From NCBI GenBank assembly GCA_030141605.1, contig JAQGDQ010000858.1:1-64000 (forward strand): 64,000 bases of DNA. Reading direction: 5' to 3'. Below are positions 46,706 through 56,166 of this stretch, piece after piece. Position numbers and translations under genes: made by a program. Origin of the DNA: Tubiluchus corallicola. Its lineage: Eukaryota; Priapulida; Priapulimorpha; Priapulimorphida; Tubiluchidae. The notes beneath the pieces were generated by a model, which worked only from the letters and a program-made list of their open reading frames with translations, was not told the DNA's origin and did not search any database. The stretch's first letter is position 1; each line of letters starts with the position of its first letter.

Positions 46706-46892
46706 AAAATTACAAAAAGCAAGGGTGCCGCACTCAATCTAATTTGCATCCCTGGCAGCATTTATAACCAGGTAAGCTCAGCCCTCAAAAGCTTTCGCCT
46801 ATTGGCTCTTGCAAAGTAAAAGATGAGCTTCACAAAAACCTCAACTCCCTCCTTCATGGAGATCAAAACGAATCTTGCCAGACACACTCTTT
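46302..46892 (+). repeat. 591-bp direct repeat flanking the IS1634 element, left copy
   Basis: This stretch, the 3' part of aroK and 187 bases beyond, reads the same as 48540-49130 at a constant offset of 2,238, with no differences found by eye. The element sits exactly between the two copies, as a target duplication would. Confidence 0.9.
46804..46842 (+). repeat. short derivative of the dispersed repeat
   Basis: GGCTCTTGCAAAGTAAAAG followed by ATGAGCTTCACAAAAACCTC keeps the two ends of the family with the core missing. It lies after aroK and was copied with the direct repeat (second copy 49042-49080). Confidence 0.5.
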
Positions 46893-48539
46893 CCTGTTTT
46901 GTGCATTGCAGCACCCAAGTTTATAATTTCATATTTAACAACTTTTTTTGCATTTCAGTTGGCTGTAATATTTTTGTTCTGACTTGTTTCGATTTGGGCA
47001 GAGTGTATTGCAGCTGCCTGATCTGCCGGATTTGTTCCAAGGCTTTTTCAGCAGAGATATCAATATTATTTGCCTTCAATAACCTTTCCAGCTCTTTGTA
47101 AATGGCATAGGCTGTGAAACAAATACAGATATGGGCTTCAATGCGTTCTTTTAAGCGGTGATAAACTGGCCGTATTCGTAAATCAGTTTTTGATATACGA
47201 AAAGCTTTTTCCACTTGCCACAACTGACTATAATTCCCGATAACATCTTTTCTCGGTAAATGGGTATTGGTTACATAACCCTTCAACCCATCCCAAACTC
47301 TATCTGACTGGAACTTATCGTAGTCGATTTTAACGGCAATCTCCCCCGACAGATTCAGATATTTATTATACCCGCGATTATTTATGTGATTCTTTGTTAG
47401 CTTGCCGGAAGCAACACGTTTTTCAAGTCTTTTTAAGCCCTTCTCTCTGTTTTTTTATCGTTGAAGGCTCTTTTTTCTGAGAAGCTGATAATCAACCTTC
47501 CATTCTTGTTTTTCAACTCAACTGGCTTGTTTTCTTTAATATCAAGAGCTATAATTTTTTCTTTTATTTTTTGACTTTCATTCTTTATCCGTCCTCCAAG
47601 TATGTACTCGTATTTGTTTTCAATCAAGGCATTTATGTTCTTCTGCGAGAGTAAAGCTGCATCGGCAACTACAATAGGCCTTTCGATATTAAATTTATTT
47701 TGAAAGGCTTCCAGAACAGGGATTAGTGTTTTTGTTTCAGAGGTGTTTCCCTCGAATATTTGATAGCCAATCGGGTATCCATATTTACCCACCAGTAAAC
47801 CTATCATTATTTGCGGTTGTTGATGCTTGCCATCTTTGTTGAATCCGGGAATACGGTAGTCATCTTCTTCTGATGCCTCAAAATACAATGTGGTCATATC
47901 ATAAAATGCGACACTTATCTTTCCTTTTAGTAGCTTCCTGGTGTGCTTAAAGGTAAGTTGTTCAATTTGTGGCTTTAAACTTGTATTTAGCTCGTCAAGG
48001 AAACGATAAATAGTGTGTACGCTAACATCTGTATTCAGGTGCTGTCTAAAATAGTCAACGGTTTTTAATTTGCTTCCCGGGTACACTAACCGACATAATA
48101 CCAGGTTGCGAAAATAATTGCAGCACCCATCATCCGGAAAGTTAAAGACTTGATAAATTTTGCCTAAAATTAATTCACTTCCTACAACTTGTAAATGATT
48201 GTTTGCAATGCTGTCCACAAAGTTTTCAACCACCAAATCATCGTGTTCAACAAAAAGCGATTGCATGCCCCTAAGCCGCTCTATCTCTGTGTTGGCAAGC
48301 AATAAAAGCAATTCTTCTTCCCGCTTTGTTTTTGCGCAACCTACGGTTTTTACAACCTTATATTTACCATGATTTTTTGAGATTATCTGTACACTCACAG
48401 AACCACTCCCGATTCTTATTTTTTCGGACAAACATGCATAAAATTAAGCATGCAGCACCCAAAATGCAAATTTGAAATTCCTATCTTGCTGATAATCAAT
48501 AGTGCATTCTTGGGGCGTCGTTGTGGTGCACAAAACAGG
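46893..48539 (-). mobile_element. IS1634-family insertion sequence
   Basis: 1,647 bases with perfect 13-bp inverted ends CCTGTTTTGTGCA at both limits. It holds one transposase read on the minus strand in two frames. It is flanked by identical 591-bp direct repeats. The IS1634 group is known for unusually long and variable target duplications, which fits. Confidence 0.92.
46921..48431 (-). CDS. IS1634-family DDE transposase, split by a -1 frameshift at A7
   Basis: The first frame (48431-47433) begins MSEKIRIGSGSVSVQIISKNHG and carries GKISVAFYDMTTLYFEASEEDDYRIPG and PIVVADAALLS (DDE residues). The second frame (about 47450-46921) continues with KRLEKRVASGK, IDYDKF and the C-terminal LWQVEKAFRISKTDLRIRPVYH (catalytic Glu). 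The frames meet at a run of seven A in the mRNA (47450-47456 as T on the plus strand). One extra A would give a single frame of about 503 residues. The break may be programmed slippage, a mutation or an assembly error. The full motif set argues that the element was recently active. Confidence 0.85.
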
Positions 48540-48943
48540 AGCTATGCACTATCTCAAAAATATTTGAGGAGGCAGGAGAGAAGAAATTCCGGGAAATTGA
48601 GAATAAAGCACTACAAAAAATGACTAAGCTTGAAAATGTAGTGGTTGCAACAGGAGGAGGAACCCCCTGCTTCTATGATAATATGGACATAATGAATGGC
48701 TCCGGACTCACCATCTACATTGCTGTTAACGCCTATATCCTTGCAAACAGACTGGCGAATTCAGAAATAGAACGCCCTCTCATAAAAGGGAAATCACACA
48801 AAAACCTTATAAAATTTATTGAAAAAACCATTAAAACGAGGGAGCCTTTTTATGACCGTGCTAAAATTAAAATATCCGGAAGTGACAACCTAACTGCTGA
48901 AGAGGTTATAGACAAAATAAACGAACATGCCTCCGGGCTATAA
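48540..48943 (+). pseudogene. truncated 3' copy of aroK
   Basis: The last 134 codons of aroK from LCTISKIFEEAGEKK onward, lacking the Walker A loop and shikimate-binding Asp. An open frame reaches back to a TTG at 48521 inside the element's right end, but the product could not bind ATP. It is a by-product of the duplication. Confidence 0.9.
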
Positions 48944-49041
48944 AAAATTACAAAAAGCAAGGGTGCCGCACTCAATCTAATTTGCATCCCTGGCAGCATT
49001 TATAACCAGGTAAGCTCAGCCCTCAAAAGCTTTCGCCTATT

Positions 49042-49080
49042 GGCTCTTGCAAAGTAAAAGATGAGCTTCACAAAAACCTC
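49042..49080 (+). repeat. short derivative of the dispersed repeat (duplicated copy)
   Basis: Second copy of the short element at 46804-46842, carried by the direct repeat. The 284-base stretch 48944-49227 holds nothing else I recognise. Confidence 0.5.
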
Positions 49081-49227
49081 AACTCCCTCCTTCATGGAGA
49101 TCAAAACGAATCTTGCCAGACACACTCTTTGAAACAGTATCAATTATATTTTGTGAAACACAAACACAACAATCTTAATAAATAAAATTCGGTCTTTAGA
49201 GCTTTTTTTGAAAGAAGATTAAAAATC

Positions 49228-50688
49228 TTATAATCTAGACCTATGTGCTTCAAAAAAGAATACTACTCCCAAAAACACAATCAAAAAAGAGGACTTAACA
49301 GCATAATGAAGAATAGTACATGGCAAGCTGATACTACTTCCGGCAAAGAATAGCACCATAGCAATTAATATGTATGCAGCTAACCTTTTGATATCATAAC
49401 TAATGGGGAAATGCTTTTTGCCCTGATAATAGGACATAGCAGACATTAAAATAGGTGTAATACAAAACGCAACTACAGATGCCATATACCCTAAAACAGG
49501 AATAAAAACAACATTTACACCTACTGTGATAAAAGCCCCTATAACTGAAAACTTCGCCCCATACCTGGTTTTATCTGTAAGTTTGTACCAGACGGACAAC
49601 GTATAATAAATTCCCATAAAAAAATTGCCCATCAATATCCATGGTAAGATATGTAGCCCGCCATGGTACTCCCTACCAATAAATACTTTGATAATATCAA
49701 TATAAAGAGTCACCACAAGGAAGATCACCAGACCTAATATAACAAAATACTTCATTATATCGACATACATCTTTTTGGACTCTTCCCCCCTATGTTGAGA
49801 AAAGAAGAATGGCTCAAAAGAGTAACGGAAAGCCTGAATAAAAAGGCTCATTAGCACGCCAAGTTTAAAATTTGCCGAATAAACACCTAGGTCTCCCATA
49901 GGATTAGTAGTATCACGAAGCAGCTTTGGGAGCAGTATCTTCTCTATATTTTGATTCACCATTCCGGCAATACCCACAACCAGGAGGGGCCAGCTGTAGT
50001 TAAGCATCTTTAGTAATACTTCCCAGCTAAAAGAGAAACTCCTGACTATCAGATCAGGAATAAAAAGCACCAGTATAACTGCTGAAGCTATCAAATTTGA
50101 AATAAAGACATACCCTATTCCAATCTCCTCTCTATAAATAAAATTGATAAATGAATAATCACCTGCAGCAGCTATCTTAGGGCAGAAATAAATAAAAAAG
50201 AGATTTAAAAACACTACCAGCCCTATACCTACAAACTTATAAATAGAAAACCTTACAGCTCTCCCCTGCAACCTCAACCTTGCATAAGGAATAGATGTAA
50301 AAGCATCAAGCGCAACAGTTATCCCCATCAACACAATATACTCAGGATGATTACCATACCCCATCCATGAGGATATATTCCCGGCAAAAGCACAAACAAC
50401 TACTATAAAAGACAGAGAAGTTACAAAAAGAGACATTAAAGTTGTCGGGTAAACGCTACCCTTCCCACCACCTTTTGCGGCATAGCGGAAATAAGAGGTC
50501 TCCATGCCATAAGTGAGTAAAACAATAAAAAACGCAACATAGGCGTAAACATTACTGACTATACCATACTCCTCTGTGGCAAACTGACGGGTATATAATG
50601 GCACAAGCCACCAATTAAGAAACCTGCCTACAATACTTGGAACACCGTATATAGCAGTCTCCCCGGCCAATTTCTTTAATCCTTTCAA
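49228..50688 (-). CDS. Wzx-like oligosaccharide/polysaccharide flippase
   Basis: 486 residues with about twelve to fourteen membrane segments and the N-terminal pattern ETAIYGVPSIVGRFLNWWLVPLYTRQFATEEYG, typical of the polysaccharide-transporter branch of the MOP (MATE/MVF) superfamily. It would move lipid-linked sugar units across the inner membrane. No glycosyltransferase cluster adjoins it, so its substrate is unknown. It is divergent from the glutaminyl cyclotransferase gene. Confidence 0.9.
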   Translation of the reverse strand: MKGLKKLAGETAIYGVPSIVGRFLNWWLVPLYTRQFATEEYGIVSNVYAYVAFFIVLLTYGMETSYFRYAAKGGGKGSVYPTTLMSLFVTSLSFIVVVCAFAGNISSWMGYGNHPEYIVLMGITVALDAFTSIPYARLRLQGRAVRFSIYKFVGIGLVVFLNLFFIYFCPKIAAAGDYSFINFIYREEIGIGYVFISNLIASAVILVLFIPDLIVRSFSFSWEVLLKMLNYSWPLLVVGIAGMVNQNIEKILLPKLLRDTTNPMGDLGVYSANFKLGVLMSLFIQAFRYSFEPFFFSQHRGEESKKMYVDIMKYFVILGLVIFLVVTLYIDIIKVFIGREYHGGLHILPWILMGNFFMGIYYTLSVWYKLTDKTRYGAKFSVIGAFITVGVNVVFIPVLGYMASVVAFCITPILMSAMSYYQGKKHFPISYDIKRLAAYILIAMVLFFAGSSISLPCTILHYAVKSSFLIVFLGVVFFFEAHRSRL

Positions 50689-50808
50689 AATCTGATTCCT
50701 TTTACATTACACTTTACAAATATAGCGCAAAGTTTAATCGACAAACGCGATTTACCAGATAACTGGGCATAAAAAAACAAATAGCATAAAGTTTTATATC
50801 TTTGAAAT

Positions 50809-51894
50809 ATGAGAGGTGTTATATTATTTTTACACATAATTCTACTTATTGCCGTTTTATTGCACGGCAGCTGCGCCACACAATCAAAGCGACCAAGAAA
50901 GCCTGTAACTGCTATAAAAGTAAAACCTTCTGGTCAAAAACCTATTGTAGGTGTAGAACTGAATTTATCTACAAAAACGAAACTAAGAGGCGGTACGCTT
51001 AAAGAGGTTGAAGTATTTGTAAATGGGGAAAGCGTATTAAAATCAAAAGAACTGGAGAACTCAGTAAAGATAGAGACAGAGTCTTACAAGCCGGGGATTC
51101 TTTCTATCAAGGTGGTTGCAGAAAGCAGCGATGGAATAAAAGGGGAAAACTACAAAAGTGTTGAACTACTTTCCAATTTAACCCCTATAAAGTACAACTT
51201 TGAGGTTGTCAACTCTTTTCAGCACAATACCGACTTCTTCACACAAGGGCTAGTAGTCCACAATGGAATACTCTATGAAGGAACAGGAAGCGGTAATGAG
51301 CAGAAAATATCAGGTATTTATAAAGTAGAACTGGAAACAGGAAAAACTTTAAAGAAGTTGGAGCTTGACAAAAAGTACTGGGGGGAAGGCATTGACATCC
51401 TTAATGGGAAAATATATCAGCTTACATACAAATCTCAAAAAGGCTTTGTATACGACCTGAAAACATTTGAAAAACTTGACTCATGGAGCTATAAAACAAA
51501 AGAGGGATGGGGATTGACAAACGATGGTAAAAACCTGATTATGAGTGATGGAAGTGAAATATTGCGATTTGTAGATCCCGAGTCACTCAGGGAGCTATAT
51601 ACAATTTCGGTATACAACCATAAAGGCCCTGTAAAATACATTAATGAGCTTGAATACATAAAAGGGGAAATATGGGCCAATGTATGGACTACAAATATGA
51701 TTATCAGGATTGCCCCTGAAAGTGGAAAGGTTCTTGGGGAAATTGACCTCAGTAGTTTAGGGGTAATGTTTCAGGGAGGAGAAAAACATATTGATGTACT
51801 GAATGGCATTGCCTGGGACAAGGAAAAGGACAGGATTTTTGTAACCGGTAAGCTTTGGCCAAGAATGTTCGAAATAAAAGTGAGCGCAAACTGA
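50809..51894 (+). CDS. glutaminyl-peptide cyclotransferase, predicted lipoprotein
   Basis: 361 residues. An N-terminal signal with a lipobox-like HGSC (GVILFLHIILLIAVLLHGSC) is followed by a small beta domain (about 40-125) and a five-bladed propeller of the plant/bacterial glutamine cyclotransferase family: FTQGLVVHNGILYEGTGSGN, KKYWGEGIDILNGKIYQLTYKS, KEGWGLTNDGKNLIMSDGSE, YINELEYIKGEIWANVW and VLNGIAWDKEKDRIFVTGK. It converts N-terminal Gln of proteins to pyroglutamate in the envelope. A TATCTTTG box lies at 50797-50804, just before the ATG. Confidence 0.92.
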   Translation: MRGVILFLHIILLIAVLLHGSCATQSKRPRKPVTAIKVKPSGQKPIVGVELNLSTKTKLRGGTLKEVEVFVNGESVLKSKELENSVKIETESYKPGILSIKVVAESSDGIKGENYKSVELLSNLTPIKYNFEVVNSFQHNTDFFTQGLVVHNGILYEGTGSGNEQKISGIYKVELETGKTLKKLELDKKYWGEGIDILNGKIYQLTYKSQKGFVYDLKTFEKLDSWSYKTKEGWGLTNDGKNLIMSDGSEILRFVDPESLRELYTISVYNHKGPVKYINELEYIKGEIWANVWTTNMIIRIAPESGKVLGEIDLSSLGVMFQGGEKHIDVLNGIAWDKEKDRIFVTGKLWPRMFEIKVSAN

Positions 51895-52028
51895 CTACAT
51901 TAACAAACACAGGCTGGCAGGAAAGTCCATTACAAATCACTAATACTTTGACACTATCCATAGCCTTATAAGTCGAATACATGAAACATTACGAGTTGAG
52001 CATTAATAAAATTATACACTAACATACC

Positions 52029-52168
52029 AAAACCTTTGCAAGAAAAAAGATCTTTGTTCATCTTGAGGAAAAAATGATAGCAAGCCGTGATTTACTCAAT
52101 GCAAATGAGGGCTTTAAAGAGGATTCTAACAAAAATGTTAATAACAAGATAAGTTTTACAAAGCCCTC
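52029..52168 (+). repeat. dispersed intergenic repeat, copy 11
   Basis: Left end AAAACCTTTGCAAGAAAAAA, core ATTTACTCAATGCAAATGAGG, a TTAATAACAAGATAAG block and right end TTTTACAAAGCCCTC. It is followed 53 bases later by copy 12 in the same orientation. The 496-base gap 51895-52390 holds these two copies and the purL promoter. Confidence 0.75.
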
Positions 52169-52204
52169 TCCTCCTGTTTAGCACAATACAAACCCCAATT
52201 TCAT

Positions 52205-52212
52205 TATATTTG
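52205..52212 (+). promoter_or_regulatory. -7 box for purL
   Basis: TATATTTG matches TAnnTTTG. The start would fall near 52219, that is, within two bases of the left end of repeat copy 12, so the whole copy would be transcribed as the purL leader. Confidence 0.5.
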
Positions 52213-52220
52213 CAGAATCA

Positions 52221-52355
52221 AGACCTTTGCAGGGTGAAAGATTTTAGCTCAGGTTGAAAAAATTCGATAAAAAGCTGCAGTTTACTAATGTAAATGAGGA
52301 TTTAAAGAGAATTTTGACGAGAATATTAATAACAATGTAAGCTTTGCAAAGGTCT
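52221..52355 (+). repeat. dispersed intergenic repeat, copy 12
   Basis: The best-preserved ends of the family: AGACCTTTGCA at the left and TGCAAAGGTCT at the right, perfect inverted 11-mers 135 bases apart. The core reads TTTACTAATGTAAATGAGG, again a perfect dyad. It lies between the purL promoter and its start codon. Confidence 0.85.
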
Positions 52356-52390
52356 TTAATCGTTGTTTCATTTTATGCTATCCTTATATA

Positions 52391-55300
52391 ATGATTCTCT
52401 TTTTTAAAGGTTGCTCAAGCCTCATTGCTGTAGACTCTAGCAGAAAACTCAATAAAAATGAAGTCTCCAGGCTCGCATGGCTGTTTGACAGCGTGCTTCT
52501 GTCATCTTCCGACCACAAAACTCTTGACAAAAACTACATAGGGCCACGAAAGGAAATGATAACCCCATGGAGTACCAATGCCGTAGAAATAGCCAGAAAC
52601 ATGGGTTTGGAAACTATTATACGCATTGAGAAGTTTTTGCCTACAGAAACAGATGAGCCAGAATTTGACCCTATGCTACAAGACCTATATAGAGGGATAG
52701 GGCAGGATATCTTTACTGTTAGCTATAGGCCTGACCCTGTTATCGTCATTGACGATATTGCAAAATACAACTCTGACGAAGGATTAGCTCTAAGCTGTGA
52801 TGAAATCAGCTATCTCGAAGAGGTCTCAAAGAAAATAGGGAGAAAACTTACTGACAGCGAAATATTTGGATTTTCACAGGTAAACTCGGAGCACTGCCGT
52901 CATAAAATATTTAACGGAAGCTTTGTCATTGACAATAAGGAGATGCCTTACTCCCTGTTTCAGATGATAAAAAAGACTACCAATACAAACCCCAACACCA
53001 TTGTATCGGCATATAAAGACAACTGCTCATTCAGCAAAGGCCCTGTCTCTAGCCAATTTGCACCTCACAGCCATGACAAATCTGACTACTTTGAAATAAC
53101 AGATATTAACACTGTACTATCCCTGAAAGCAGAAACCCATAATTTCCCCACCACTGTTGAACCTTTTAATGGTGCTTCTACTGGAACAGGTGGAGAAATT
53201 CGCGATCGTATGGCAGGAGGAAAAGGGAGCTTCCCTGTTGCCGGCACAGCAGTATACATGACATCTTATCCACGAACAGACGAAAATCGCAAGTGGGAAC
53301 AAGCTATCACCCCACGCCCATGGCTCTATCAGACACCAGAAGAGATACTTATAAAAGCATCAAATGGAGCATCCGACTTTGGAAACAAGTTTGGGCAGCC
53401 ACTAATAAATGGCTCTCTGCTAACATTTGAACACATAGAAAATGGGAAACAGTTTGGATACGATAAAGTGATAATGCTTGCCGGAGGCATTGGATATGGC
53501 AAAATAGAAGACAGCCTGAAAAGCACTCCTTCAAATGGAGACAAAATTGTATTACTGGGTGGCGACAACTATCGTATTGGAATGGGAGGGGGAGCTGTCT
53601 CATCTGTCGATACGGGAGAATATGAAAGCCACATTGAGCTAAATGCAGTTCAACGTGCAAACCCGGAGATGCAAAAGAGGGCATACAACACTATAAGAGC
53701 ACTGGCTGAAAGCAGTAAAAATCCAATTATCTCAATTCACGATCACGGAGCAGGAGGACACCTCAACTGCTTGTCAGAATTGGTAGAAGAGACAGGAGGC
53801 AAAATATATATCGACAAACTCCCAATAGGAGACCCAACACTATCTGCAAAAGAGATCGTTGGTAACGAATCTCAGGAGCGAATGGGAATGGTAGTCCACA
53901 AAAAAGACCTACCACTGGTAGAACGAATTGCAGAGCGGGAGCGCTCTCCCGTATATACTGTGGGTGAAATAACAGACGACAGCATATTTACCTTTGTGAA
54001 CAGGGAAAATGGAGAAAAACCTATAAACTGGGAATTGGAATACATGTTTGGCAAGCCACCAAAAACATTGCTGGAGGACAAAACCATTGATGAAAAATAT
54101 CTCGATCCTGAATATAGCAAAAATAAAATCCCCAACTATATAGAAGCTGTTCTCCAGCTGGAATCTGTAGCATGTAAAGACTGGCTTACCAATAAAGTAG
54201 ACCGCTCCGTAACCGGGAAAATTGCCAAACAGCAGTGTGCCGGAGAATTACAACTTCCGTTAAACAACCTCGGTGTTGTGGCAGTTGGTTATCAAGGAAA
54301 TGAGGGTGTCGCATCCTCAATAGGACACGCCCCCGTCGCAGGGCTTATTAATGCTGCACACGGCTCTGTGCTATCTATTGCTGAAGCATTGACAAACATT
54401 ATATGGGCTCCTCTAACACACAAGATAAAAGGTATATCTCTATCTGCCAACTGGATGTGGCCGGCCAAAAATCCCGGAGAAAACTCCCGCCTCTACAAAG
54501 CAGTTGAAGCTGCATCCGAATTTGCGTGCACCCTGGGGATAAACATTCCTACCGGGAAAGATTCGCTCTCTATGACACAAAAATATAAAGACAAAGTAGT
54601 CTACTCCCCCGGAACAGTAATCATATCTGCATCAGGAGAGGTTCGCGATATTAGAAAAACCGTTGAACCTGTCGTTAAAAATGACCCTCTAAAACCACTT
54701 TACTATATTGACTTCTCTAAATCGCCTAAAACCCTGGGAGGAAGCTCACTTGCTCAAACAATGAACAGATTAGGGCAAGAGTGCCCCACCGTATCAGACA
54801 CCAGGTATTTTGCTGACGCATTTAACACTATACAATGCTCTATTGAAAAAGGGCATGTCGCTGCAGGGCACGATATTTCGGCAGGAGGAATCCTTACCAC
54901 ACTGCTGGAAATGTGTTTTGCAAACAGTATCGGGGGGTTGGAACTTGACCTGACAAGTCTTGGAGAAAAAGACAGCGTAAAACTTCTGTTTAGTGAAAAC
55001 CCGGGTATAGTTGTACAGGCAGAAAACCAAGAAGAACTTGAAAAATCTTTGACCTCCGGAGGAATAGACTTTGTAAATATTGGCACTACCATAAGAGAGA
55101 GAGTCGTGAAAATAAAAAATGGCGACGACTCATTCAACTTTAATATTGATAGCCTGCGTAGCCTGTGGTTTAAACCCTCATACCTTCTGGACAGAAAGCA
55201 GAGCGGTGACAAGCATGCCTTAGAGCGCTTTAATAACTACAAAAACAACAAATTAGAATTTAACTTTAACTCGTTCACTGGGAAATTTACTGATCAGGGT

Positions 55301-56083
55301 ATCGATCCGGCAAGACGCAAGTCAGCAGGAATAAAATCTGCTATTATTCGTGAAAAGGGTGTAAACGGTGACAGAGAAATGGCGTGGAGCATGTACCTGG
55401 CAGGTATGGATGTAAAAGATGTTCATATGACCGATCTTATAAGTGGGAAAGAGACCCTTGAAGATATAAATATGATAGTATTTGTGGGAGGCTTCTCAAA
55501 CTCTGACGTACCCAAATCGGCAAAAGGATGGGCAGGAGCGTTTAAATATAATGACAAAGCGCGCACAACCCTGGAAAAATTTTACAGGCGTGAAGACACA
55601 CTGAGCCTGGGAGTATGCAATGGCTGTCAGCTTATGGCAGAACTTAACCTTATCTATCCTGGTGAGCAAGAAAAAGTAAAAATGAGACATAACGACTCTC
55701 ATAAATTTGAATCATCCTTTGTGAATGTTGACATTCTGCAAAACAACTCAGTGATGCTAAAATCTCTTGCAGGTATGCGCCTGGGTATATGGGTGGCTCA
55801 TGGAGAGGGGAAATTTGACTTGCCCGAAAGCATGGATAAATATAACATACCAGTCAAGTACTCGTACAACAACTACCCCGGTAACCCAAATGGCTCATCA
55901 TATAACACTGCTGCTATATGCTCAAACAACGGCCGCCACCTTGCCATAATGCCTCATCTGGAAAGAGCTATTTATCCATGGCAATGGGGATTTTACCCAT
56001 CATCTTCCGGGAATAGCAATGAAATAACTCCGTGGATAGAGGCGTTTGTAAACGCAAAAAAATGGATAGAAGCAAGAACATAA
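52391..56083 (+). CDS. purL: phosphoribosylformylglycinamidine synthase
   Basis: 1,230 residues, the long single-chain form (fused PurS-like, PurL and glutaminase parts). The N-terminal linker has SEHCRHKIFNG. The synthetase core has KAETHNFPTTVEPFNGASTGTGGEIRD, GGGAVSSVD and ISIHDHGAGGHLNCLSELV. A second half-site follows from about residue 610. The C-terminal class I amidotransferase has the nucleophile Cys in SLGVCNGCQLM, WVAHGEGKF and PHLERAIYPWQWG. It makes FGAM in purine synthesis with ATP and glutamine. Repeat copy 12 occupies its leader. Confidence 0.97.
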   Translation: MILFFKGCSSLIAVDSSRKLNKNEVSRLAWLFDSVLLSSSDHKTLDKNYIGPRKEMITPWSTNAVEIARNMGLETIIRIEKFLPTETDEPEFDPMLQDLYRGIGQDIFTVSYRPDPVIVIDDIAKYNSDEGLALSCDEISYLEEVSKKIGRKLTDSEIFGFSQVNSEHCRHKIFNGSFVIDNKEMPYSLFQMIKKTTNTNPNTIVSAYKDNCSFSKGPVSSQFAPHSHDKSDYFEITDINTVLSLKAETHNFPTTVEPFNGASTGTGGEIRDRMAGGKGSFPVAGTAVYMTSYPRTDENRKWEQAITPRPWLYQTPEEILIKASNGASDFGNKFGQPLINGSLLTFEHIENGKQFGYDKVIMLAGGIGYGKIEDSLKSTPSNGDKIVLLGGDNYRIGMGGGAVSSVDTGEYESHIELNAVQRANPEMQKRAYNTIRALAESSKNPIISIHDHGAGGHLNCLSELVEETGGKIYIDKLPIGDPTLSAKEIVGNESQERMGMVVHKKDLPLVERIAERERSPVYTVGEITDDSIFTFVNRENGEKPINWELEYMFGKPPKTLLEDKTIDEKYLDPEYSKNKIPNYIEAVLQLESVACKDWLTNKVDRSVTGKIAKQQCAGELQLPLNNLGVVAVGYQGNEGVASSIGHAPVAGLINAAHGSVLSIAEALTNIIWAPLTHKIKGISLSANWMWPAKNPGENSRLYKAVEAASEFACTLGINIPTGKDSLSMTQKYKDKVVYSPGTVIISASGEVRDIRKTVEPVVKNDPLKPLYYIDFSKSPKTLGGSSLAQTMNRLGQECPTVSDTRYFADAFNTIQCSIEKGHVAAGHDISAGGILTTLLEMCFANSIGGLELDLTSLGEKDSVKLLFSENPGIVVQAENQEELEKSLTSGGIDFVNIGTTIRERVVKIKNGDDSFNFNIDSLRSLWFKPSYLLDRKQSGDKHALERFNNYKNNKLEFNFNSFTGKFTDQGIDPARRKSAGIKSAIIREKGVNGDREMAWSMYLAGMDVKDVHMTDLISGKETLEDINMIVFVGGFSNSDVPKSAKGWAGAFKYNDKARTTLEKFYRREDTLSLGVCNGCQLMAELNLIYPGEQEKVKMRHNDSHKFESSFVNVDILQNNSVMLKSLAGMRLGIWVAHGEGKFDLPESMDKYNIPVKYSYNNYPGNPNGSSYNTAAICSNNGRHLAIMPHLERAIYPWQWGFYPSSSGNSNEITPWIEAFVNAKKWIEART

Positions 56084-56166
56084 AAACCGGCTGAACTTTC
56101 TCTACAAAATCAAAAAACTTCGACCTAAACTGCAAAAAAACCTGAAGAAAGCACAACTGAAAGCCT

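Larger units (their letters stand above)
48540..49130 (+). repeat. 591-bp direct repeat flanking the IS1634 element, right copy
   Basis: Equals 46302-46892 base for base as far as I can read. Beyond 49130 the sequence (GAAACAGTATC) is presumably the original continuation downstream of aroK. Confidence 0.9.
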
